Made by a program: the position numbers and the translations under genes. A stretch of DNA of 50,106 nucleotides from contig NZ_CDDK01000011.1 of assembly GCF_000820225.1 (NCBI RefSeq), positions 584 to 50,689 on the forward strand. The letters run 5' to 3'. This document shows, one piece after another, positions 44,375-50,106 of the stretch (its first letter is position 1; each line of letters begins with the position of its first letter). A model generated the notes under the pieces. That model was not told the DNA's origin and made no database searches. It worked only from the letters and a program-made list of their open reading frames with translations. This DNA comes from Aeromonas veronii bv. veronii (lineage in GTDB: Bacteria > Pseudomonadota > Gammaproteobacteria > Enterobacterales > Aeromonadaceae).

Positions 44375-45184
44375 TCAGCTCAGTGACTTGACGTCCACCT
44401 CCCCCGCCAGCAAGCGGGTCGCGGGAAAACGCTGCGCGGGATCCTGGCTAAAGAACTGGCTCAGTTGCCGGTATACCGCGGGATAAACCTGCTGCAGCCG
44501 CAGCGGATCGGTAAAGAAACACTCGCAGCTGACGGCAAAAAATTCGGCAGGATGTTCGGCCGCATAGGGATCGATGGCGGTTACCTCATCCCGATCGAGC
44601 TGCTGGCACAGCTCATCGAAGGCGGCCTGAAAGGCCTGCTGCCACAGCTGGCTGCTCATCGGCCCCGGCAACGGCGGCGCACCGTCCGCCTCACCGCCCA
44701 GCATATCGAGCTTGTGAGCCAGCTCGTGGATCACCAGATTAAAGCCGTCCCAGTCGCCATCCTGCTGCAGTTCGCTCCAGGCCAGCACCAACGGCCCTTG
44801 CGGCCAGGATTCGCCAGCATTTTCCTCTTCAAACTCACTCACCAGACCGAACTCATCCTGCACCTCCTGGCGCCGGGTCACGGGCTCGGGAATAATGATG
44901 ATTTCGTGAAAGCCGCGATACCAGTCAAGACCGAGATGAAGAATGGGCAACGCCGCCTGCAGCGCCAGCACCGCCTGTTGACGGTGGCTGAGCTCTACCC
45001 CGATCAGGGTCAGGGTCTTGCGCTTGAGTAGCTGTTGCCCCAAGCCGATAAGCGTCGTCTGCTCGGCGTCGCTGAGCCCTTGCAAGATGGGCACTGCCGC
45101 CAGCCCCTGACGCCACAGCGCCATCTCATCGTCACTCATGGGCGTTTGCGGGCGACCACCCAGCCATTTGAACCATCCCAGCAC
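44375..45184 (-). CDS. mtfA: MtfA-type zinc metallopeptidase
   Basis: 269 residues from a GTG at 45184 (AGGAG five bases upstream), giving 'MLGWFKWLGG'. The zinc site is 'LVIHELAHKLDML' (HExxH) with a downstream Glu in 'AAEHPAEFFAVSCECFF', as in MtfA/anthrax-lethal-factor-like peptidases. In E. coli MtfA binds the glucose repressor Mlc and has aminopeptidase activity. The gene stands alone, convergent to satP. Confidence 0.9.
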   Translation of the reverse strand: MLGWFKWLGGRPQTPMSDDEMALWRQGLAAVPILQGLSDAEQTTLIGLGQQLLKRKTLTLIGVELSHRQQAVLALQAALPILHLGLDWYRGFHEIIIIPEPVTRRQEVQDEFGLVSEFEEENAGESWPQGPLVLAWSELQQDGDWDGFNLVIHELAHKLDMLGGEADGAPPLPGPMSSQLWQQAFQAAFDELCQQLDRDEVTAIDPYAAEHPAEFFAVSCECFFTDPLRLQQVYPAVYRQLSQFFSQDPAQRFPATRLLAGEVDVKSLS

Positions 45185-45215
45185 GCCTACTCCTTCTTTT
45201 GATGCAAACAACAGG

Positions 45216-45653
45216 TCACAACAGTTTGACGAACCGTTTCGGCCGCTCCTGATAATCCTGCGCCAGATAAAAACGGTGGGCTGCCTCGCGCTTGAGACTA
45301 CTGGATAGCTCCAGCTGGGCGCAACCTGCGGCCCGCGCCATCGCTTCGGCTCCCTTGAGCAGGGCTGCGCCCACTCCCGCCCCTCTTGCCCCTTCATCGA
45401 CAACCAGCGCCGAGATCAGGCCCCAAGCTGGTGCAACATGCAGCGGTGCCAGCTTGTGCCACACCAGCACGCCGACCACCTTGTCGCCTAGGGAGGCGAG
45501 CAGCACAACGCTCGCGGGATCCGGCGTCAACAGGCGCGCCGTCACGTCAGCGCCTTCGGCAGGATACCCCAATTGGGCGAACAGGTGGGCGATGGCGCTC
45601 CCGTCGTCGACCTCAGGGGGACGGATCGTCAACGTCTCAGGATCATTTTTCAT
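45216..45653 (-). CDS. GNAT-family N-acetyltransferase
   Basis: 145 residues from the Met at 45653 (GAGG seven bases upstream; two in-frame Mets further up lack a good site). GNAT fold: 'WGLISALVVDEGARGAGVGAALLKGAE' contains the acetyl-CoA loop (ARGAGVG), and the C-terminal 'SSSLKREAAHRFYLAQDYQ' is typical of family members acting on small molecules or proteins. Substrate unknown. It ends 31 bases before mtfA begins, so the two may be co-transcribed. Confidence 0.88.
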   Translation of the reverse strand: MKNDPETLTIRPPEVDDGSAIAHLFAQLGYPAEGADVTARLLTPDPASVVLLASLGDKVVGVLVWHKLAPLHVAPAWGLISALVVDEGARGAGVGAALLKGAEAMARAAGCAQLELSSSLKREAAHRFYLAQDYQERPKRFVKLL

Positions 45654-46001
45654 TGTTGGCCTCATGTTTGCTTTCCATTGTGTTACGCCCGTCACATTGT
45701 CTGGCGCAGATCAACAAGGAGGACCTCATCTTTACTCATAGAAAACGCTGCCTGCCATTATCCCCCCACCCTTGTCAATTCACAAATTTGCAACAAGGCA
45801 ACATTTTTCGCTGGGAAGCACCGATACAACTCGATATGTTACAAGCCATGCATGGCGCGTGTTTGCGCTCTGCTTAACCCCTCAACCTCGCGCTCATTTG
45901 TTAACTGGATTGTTAACAAATGGGGCCAAAAACAGTGACAGAGAGCGAGGCCAAGATCTCGCCAAGACAGCGCCACAAACACAACAAAGGAGTTGTTGTA
46001 C
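45654..46001. other. Divergent control region of GNAT and symporter genes
   Basis: 348 bases with no gene. It holds a CRP-like sequence TGTTACGCCCGTCACA (45681-45696, one mismatch from TGTGA-N6-TCACA) next to the GNAT start, and the perfect dyad described separately at 45895-45922. Confidence 0.5.
45895..45922. promoter_or_regulatory. Perfect 11-bp inverted repeat upstream of the AGCS symporter
   Basis: CATTTGTTAAC (45895-45905) and GTTAACAAATG (45912-45922) are perfect inverted copies with a TGGATT spacer. It is 80 bases before the symporter ATG, with no T run, so an operator is more likely than a terminator. Confidence 0.55.
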
Positions 46002-47501
46002 ATGAATGAAATCGTCAATGCCATCAATGGTGTAATCTGGAGCCCTGCGCTCATCTACCTGTGTCTGGGGGTCGGTCTTTACTTCTCCCTGCGCACCCGT
46101 TTTTTGCAACTGCGTCATATCAAAGAGATGGTGCGCCTGATGTTTGATGGCAAGAGCACCGATGCCGGTGTCTCCTCCTTCCAGGCGCTGGCCATGACCC
46201 TGGCCGGTCGCGTGGGTACCGGTAACATCGCCGGTGTGGCCACCGCCATCACCTTCGGTGGTCCGGGCGCCCTGTTCTGGATGTGGATGGTCGCCTTCCT
46301 CGGCGCCAGCTCTGCTTTCGTGGAGTCCACCCTGGGTCAGGTTTACAAAGAGAAGATCAACGGTGAATACCGCGGCGGCCCGGCCTTCTACATCGAGAAA
46401 GGGCTTGGCATGAAGTGGTACGCCTGGACCTTTGCCATCGCTACCGTCTTCGCCTGCGGCGTGCTGCTGCCGGGCGTGCAGGCCAACTCCATCGGTTCCA
46501 GCCTGCAGACCGCCTTTAATATCGATCCGAACGTCACCGCCGCCGGCCTGGCGCTGCTGCTCGGCTTTATTATCTTCGGCGGCGTCAAGCGTATCGCCAG
46601 CTTCGCCAGTACCGTGGTGCCCTTTATGGCGCTGGGCTACATCATCGTGGCTTGCGTCATCATCGCCCTGAATATCGGCCAGCTGCCGGGCGTGATCCTG
46701 CTGATCTGGAAGAGCGCCTTCGGTCTGGATGCCGGTTTCGGTGCCATTCTGGGTCTGGCCATCATGTGGGGGGTAAAACGCGGGGTCTACTCCAACGAAG
46801 CCGGTCAGGGTACCGGGCCGCACGCCTCCTCTGCGGCGGCAGTGAGTCACCCGGCCAAGCAGGGTTTGGTTCAGGCGTTCTCCGTCTATATCGACACCCT
46901 GTTCGTCTGCTCCGCCACCGGCTTTATGCTGCTGATCACCGGGCTCTATAACGTACAAGGGCCGGACGGCGCTGCTATCTACACAGGTATTGCCGGTATC
47001 GCAGCAGGCCCGGGCTATGTGCAGACCGCTATGGAGAGCATGATGCCGGGCTTTGGCAGCATTTTCGTGGCCATCGCGCTATTCTTCTTCGCGTTCACCA
47101 CTATCGTTGCCTACTACTACATCGCCGAAACCAACATCGCCTACATCAACCGCAAGATAAATCGCCCCTGGCTCACCTTCTTGCTGAAGATTGCGCTGAT
47201 GGCTGCCACTGTCTACGGCACCGTCAAGACGGCAGATCTGGCGTGGGGCATGGGTGATATCGGGGTTGGCCTGATGGCATGGCTCAACATCATCGCCATC
47301 CTGCTGCTGCAAAAGACCGCCTTCACCTGTCTGAAAGATTATGAAGCGCAGCAGGCACAAGGGATTGACCCCGTATTCCACCCGGAGAAGCTCGGCATCA
47401 AGAACGCCGATTACTGGGTGGGCAAACGCTCCGAAGAGAACCTGGAGCTGGAGAAATCGGGCCATCAGTTCGAGCCGGATCAGGATCGCAAGACCTCCTG
47501 A
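46002..47501 (+). CDS. Sodium:alanine/glycine symporter (AGCS family)
   Basis: 499 residues from the ATG at 46002 (AAAGGAG about nine bases upstream; an ATG-like TTG at 45993 is less likely). About 11 membrane helices with AGCS signatures: 'SLRTRFLQLRHIKEM', 'LAGRVGTGNIAGVATAI', 'GVKRGVYSNEAGQGTGPHA' and 'FFFAFTTIVAYYYIAETNI'. It imports alanine or glycine with sodium. A soluble, charged tail of about 50 residues ends the protein. Strong codon bias. Followed by a strong terminator. Confidence 0.93.
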   Translation: MNEIVNAINGVIWSPALIYLCLGVGLYFSLRTRFLQLRHIKEMVRLMFDGKSTDAGVSSFQALAMTLAGRVGTGNIAGVATAITFGGPGALFWMWMVAFLGASSAFVESTLGQVYKEKINGEYRGGPAFYIEKGLGMKWYAWTFAIATVFACGVLLPGVQANSIGSSLQTAFNIDPNVTAAGLALLLGFIIFGGVKRIASFASTVVPFMALGYIIVACVIIALNIGQLPGVILLIWKSAFGLDAGFGAILGLAIMWGVKRGVYSNEAGQGTGPHASSAAAVSHPAKQGLVQAFSVYIDTLFVCSATGFMLLITGLYNVQGPDGAAIYTGIAGIAAGPGYVQTAMESMMPGFGSIFVAIALFFFAFTTIVAYYYIAETNIAYINRKINRPWLTFLLKIALMAATVYGTVKTADLAWGMGDIGVGLMAWLNIIAILLLQKTAFTCLKDYEAQQAQGIDPVFHPEKLGIKNADYWVGKRSEENLELEKSGHQFEPDQDRKTS

Positions 47502-47590
47502 ACCAGAACGACATAAGACATCAATAAAAATGGCAGCCGAAGCTAATGCCGATCAGTTAAGGATCCATTGACCGACCCTTCTGTTGTGTG

Positions 47591-47626
47591 AAAATCCGAA
47601 ACCTGTTGATTGGTTTCGGATTTTTT
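47591..47626 (+). terminator. Terminator after the symporter gene
   Basis: Stem AAAATCCGAAACC / GGTTTCGGATTTT followed by further T. It also sits directly before the transposase ATG and so may be part of the inserted element's left end, where it would block read-through into the transposase. Confidence 0.8.
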
Positions 47627-48370
47627 ATGCGTATCGCCCATGCTCTCGATTTCCTGCACGCCAGTAATGCCGCTCAGTTTGAGTCACTCTCAGACCTCAT
47701 TCCTCCCGACCTCATCACGACACTGCTCGATGAAAAAGGCGTCGCTACCCTACGGCGTCGCCGCATGCCCATGGAGCGTCTGGTCTGGGCCATCATCGGC
47801 ATGGCTATCTTCCGCCACGTCCCTATGACCCAGCTGGTCAATCAGCTTGATATCCTGTTGCCCGGCGACCGCCCCTTTGTTGCCCCCAGCGCCTTCCTGC
47901 ATGCTCGCCAAAAACTGGGGGACAAGAGCATCGAACGCCTGTTTCACGAGACCGCCTCTCTCTGGCACCAGCAGGCCAATCATCTCGGTTGGGCCGGGCT
48001 GCAACTGCTCGCCGTCGATGGCGTGATGTGGCACACACCCGATACCCCGGACAATGCCGCTGCCTTTGCCAAGCCCGGTACCCGGCATGGCGAGACGGCC
48101 TATCCGCAGGTGCGCATGCTTTGCCAGATGGTGGGCGAACAACCCCAAGCTGATAGACATGTCACTCAAGGATGCAGGACGGCGGCACTGCTGGGCAGAA
48201 ATGCTGAATATGGATGTGAAATCAGGGCAATACGAGTATCGGCTGCTCCGGCACGGGTTCGCCGAGGAGAAGTGATGCTGCATCTGGATGACCAACTTGC
48301 CACGAGAGACATGGCCAGCAATCGCTCGCCGAAGGTCTGGTGTGGGTCAGTCTGCTATCACTGGTGCTGA
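47627..48370 (+). pseudogene. IS4-family transposase, truncated
   Basis: From the Met at 47627 the frame encodes about 167 residues of an IS4-type transposase N-terminal region ('FESLSDLIPPDLITTLLDE', 'RRRMPMERLVWAIIGMAIF', 'LLAVDGVMWHTPDTPDN' with the first catalytic Asp). After 'VRMLCQM' near 48129 the similarity stops and the frame runs on through unrelated sequence to 48370. The second and third catalytic residues are missing, so it cannot be active. A short frame of unknown origin ('LIDMSLKDAGRRHCWAEML') lies at about 48138-48275. Confidence 0.82.
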
Positions 48371-48555
48371 CACGACGAGTGGCACAGACGCTGATGAAAG
48401 AGGGTTTATCAACGCTCAAGGCTGCGAAGAGTGACGTGACATAGTGGCTACCGATATTGGAAGCGATAGCGCACCGAACCATCAGTGAAATAAGGGAGCG
48501 ATTGGAATGGGCTGTTGAGTTTTTGTCAAAAACTCTCGCCGGACAAAATAAATAA
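48319..48555 (+). pseudogene. Transposase C-terminal remnant
   Basis: A frame reading 'QSLAEGLVWVSLLSLVLTRR' and 'GLSTLKAAKSDVT', then a TAG (48442) and on with 'WLPILEAIAHRTISEIRERL' to a stop at 48553. This looks like the C-terminal end of another IS4-type transposase, where 'AEGLIWASL'-like segments are common. It may be from the same element after an internal deletion or from a second one. Confidence 0.5.
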
Positions 48556-48710
48556 AATCGATGCAAAGCAGGACGTTGCAAGGTGTTTTAATTGCCGTTT
48601 TTCTTAAGGTCCTGTACATGTATCGCCGCTTGGATAAGTGAGTGCCCTGTATAAATGATGGAGTAATATTGTAATGATAAACAAACTGGCCCCTTAATCT
48701 GGAACCGGCA
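48556..48710. other. Intergenic AT-rich sequence
   Basis: No gene or clear signal seen between the transposase debris and the terminator of the acyltransferase gene. Confidence 0.4.
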
Positions 48711-48743
48711 AGAAAACCCCGAGCGTAGTGGTCACTCGGGGCT
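48711..48743 (-). terminator. Terminator-like hairpin downstream of the acyltransferase gene
   Basis: Minus strand stem CCCCGAG / CTCGGGG with an 11-base loop, followed by TTTTCT. A homologous hairpin in the opposite orientation is at 50039-50071. Confidence 0.75.
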
Positions 48744-48821
48744 AAAAGAATAACAGTTTTATGGCTTACTTAAACGATGACATATATTCACCAAATCAAG
48801 CATCACTTAAAACAAGAAACA

Positions 48822-49895
48822 TTATTGCCTTTTATACTCCCAATGAAAAATATCATAGATAGATTTCTTTAATTTCTTTGCCATATGTATTTCAAACAGA
48901 ACACCAAAGAAATATGAAATAACATTGGACATAGTAAATGCAACAATAAATACCGTGTAGCCACCACCATAGTGAGTTACTAGCAAATCAAATATTGAAT
49001 AATGAATCAAATACAAAGAATACGAATAGCTTGCTAAAAATGTAGATGCTCGCACTACAATATTTTTGAAATCAAATCTTGTGGATATCTCCACCAGTAA
49101 TATAATTATTCCAGCAAGATACAGAGCAAATAAATGATCGTATTCTTGCAGGTTATCCATCACTCGATAACATGCCATTACTGTAATGACCACCATCATT
49201 GCAAACATTTTTCCGAGGCTGATGCCTTTTAATATCGAATATTTATAAATGTAGTAAATCATCACACCATAGACCCAATACAAGGTCAGCCCATTACCTC
49301 TTCCACCAATTAAGTTATATATTGGCGCTATTGACAGCAAGACAATAAAAAAATAAAAAAAAGCATTTTTGCTTCTATTTTTAAATGCAAAAAACAACAC
49401 TCCAACAAAAAGATAAATCCACCACTCTATTGCTACTGTCCATAGCGGCCTTGCCGAACCAAAACTAGTCGCAACATTTATAAATGGATAATCTTGAAGC
49501 ATAAATAAATTATATATAAACGTCCTTATATTAAATGCCTCATTGTATTTATACAAACCACCGTTAACTGACTGGTTAAATAAGTCAATCACAACAATAA
49601 AAATAAGAACTGGAATAAATGATGTATATATCCTAACAAATCTATCAACAAAATAGTGGAGAAAGCCATAATCATTTCGATGCGACTTTCTACCTAAACT
49701 ATATGAAATAACAAATCCAGAAAGAATGAAAAACACAACAACGGCAATATTTTGCATCCACGGAAAGTTGGGCTGATGAAATCTTACTGCAATGCCACAA
49801 AATGAAATCCCATGACCAACCACTACCAGCTGAGAAGATATGCCTCTAATTAAATCCAACATCGAGGAATTACTTCTAGAAAGTTCTCTTTCCAA
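48822..49895 (-). CDS. Acyltransferase family 3 membrane protein (OafA-like)
   Basis: 357 residues with about ten membrane helices. Family markers are the N-terminal 'LDLIRGISSQLVVVGHG' (catalytic His, usually 'RGxAAxxVxxxH'), 'VVVFFILSGFVISYSLGRK' and 'RFVRIYTSFIPVL' (the R.RI..P motif), and 'PLWTVAIEWWIYLFVG'. These enzymes O-acetylate or otherwise acylate surface glycans such as O-antigen or exopolysaccharide. The gene is far more AT-rich than the rest of the window and lies beside transposase remnants, so it was probably acquired. No glycan gene is adjacent within the window. Confidence 0.9.
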   Translation of the reverse strand: MERELSRSNSSMLDLIRGISSQLVVVGHGISFCGIAVRFHQPNFPWMQNIAVVVFFILSGFVISYSLGRKSHRNDYGFLHYFVDRFVRIYTSFIPVLIFIVVIDLFNQSVNGGLYKYNEAFNIRTFIYNLFMLQDYPFINVATSFGSARPLWTVAIEWWIYLFVGVLFFAFKNRSKNAFFYFFIVLLSIAPIYNLIGGRGNGLTLYWVYGVMIYYIYKYSILKGISLGKMFAMMVVITVMACYRVMDNLQEYDHLFALYLAGIIILLVEISTRFDFKNIVVRASTFLASYSYSLYLIHYSIFDLLVTHYGGGYTVFIVAFTMSNVISYFFGVLFEIHMAKKLKKSIYDIFHWEYKRQ

Positions 49896-50038
49896 TTTAA
49901 CACCTAAGTTTTTAATTCACAAAAACCATATGCGATTTCACCTGCTTATGGCAATAAGCATTTATCGCCGCATTATATACGTTTTTTACTCCATGTAGGC
50001 ATTGTTTCCCAAATCAGCCAGCAAGTCATGACTTCGCC

Positions 50039-50071
50039 AGCCCCTGGTGACCGCTACACTCGGGGCTTTCT
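50039..50071 (+). repeat. Hairpin homologous to the one at 48711-48743, inverted
   Basis: AGCCCC and GGGGCT arms around a GTGACC/CTACAC core, followed by TTTCT on the plus strand. It matches the minus-strand copy at 48711-48743 at 28 of 33 positions by eye. There is no plus-strand gene before it in the window for it to terminate. Confidence 0.6.
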
Positions 50072-50106
50072 GACAGGTAGGCCAAGGGTATTCATAGATG
50101 GTCGCC

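Noticed and set aside
48512..48535. Hairpin GAGTTTTT/AAAAACTC as a terminator
   Set aside because: AT-rich stem with no GC core and no T run after it, inside a decayed transposase frame.

Overview
The window reads as chromosomal DNA of a gammaproteobacterium, most likely Aeromonas or a close relative. The inference rests on the GC-rich, densely packed genes, a divergent liu/ivd-type branched-chain amino acid locus with a MerR-type LiuR, and the SatP and MtfA types. No species-level marker is present. Four AT-rich or broken patches (about 4.0-5.9, 19.8-24.4, 47.6-48.6 and 48.7-49.9 kb) look acquired.

Region 1 (1-19.8 kb) is an exopolysaccharide/cell-surface locus. It holds the tail of a DUF4091 protein, a lipoprotein, a small exosortase-associated protein, an exosortase, and a divergent VWA (DUF1194) protein ending in a sorting-signal-like tail. 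After an AT-rich insert (GST-like gene and an unknown membrane protein) come a Wzz-type chain-length protein, divergent from an operon of two glycosyltransferases and an initiating sugar-phosphate transferase. Next is a minus-strand operon: STAS protein, lipoprotein, six-SLBB outer-membrane exporter, a CpsD-like ATPase lacking the Walker A lysine, a phosphatase/kinase/receiver partner-switching protein, and a GT4 glycosyltransferase. Divergent from it are a periplasmic molybdopterin-fold protein and a hybrid histidine kinase. Sequences resembling sigma-54 promoters (GG-N10-GC) precede five of these transcription units and a poorer one precedes the sixth, suggesting one RpoN-dependent regulon that couples polysaccharide synthesis, protein sorting and a partner switch. 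This is the most interesting system in the window.

Region 2 (19.8-24.6 kb) holds a LysR regulator, a secreted alpha/beta hydrolase, a small cyclophilin-like protein and an MFS exporter. It lies between two related integrase fragments, the larger of which abuts the 3' side of the 4.5S RNA gene ffs.

Region 3 (24.7-27.0 kb) carries a TSUP permease and an APC amino-acid antiporter. Region 4 (27.4-39.6 kb) is a branched-chain amino acid degradation locus: a valine/isoleucine operon on the minus strand, and the leucine operon liuA-B-C-D-E-liuR on the plus strand. They share an intergenic region with a palindromic LiuR-type operator. mmsA is not in the window.

Region 5 (39.6-47.6 kb) contains a periplasmic solute-binding-like protein, a DUF748/AsmA-like protein, satP, mtfA, a GNAT acetyltransferase and an AGCS sodium:alanine/glycine symporter, with two striking inverted repeats upstream of the transporters. 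Region 6 (47.6 kb to the end) has transposase debris and an AT-rich acyltransferase-3 gene flanked by two homologous hairpins in inverted orientation.
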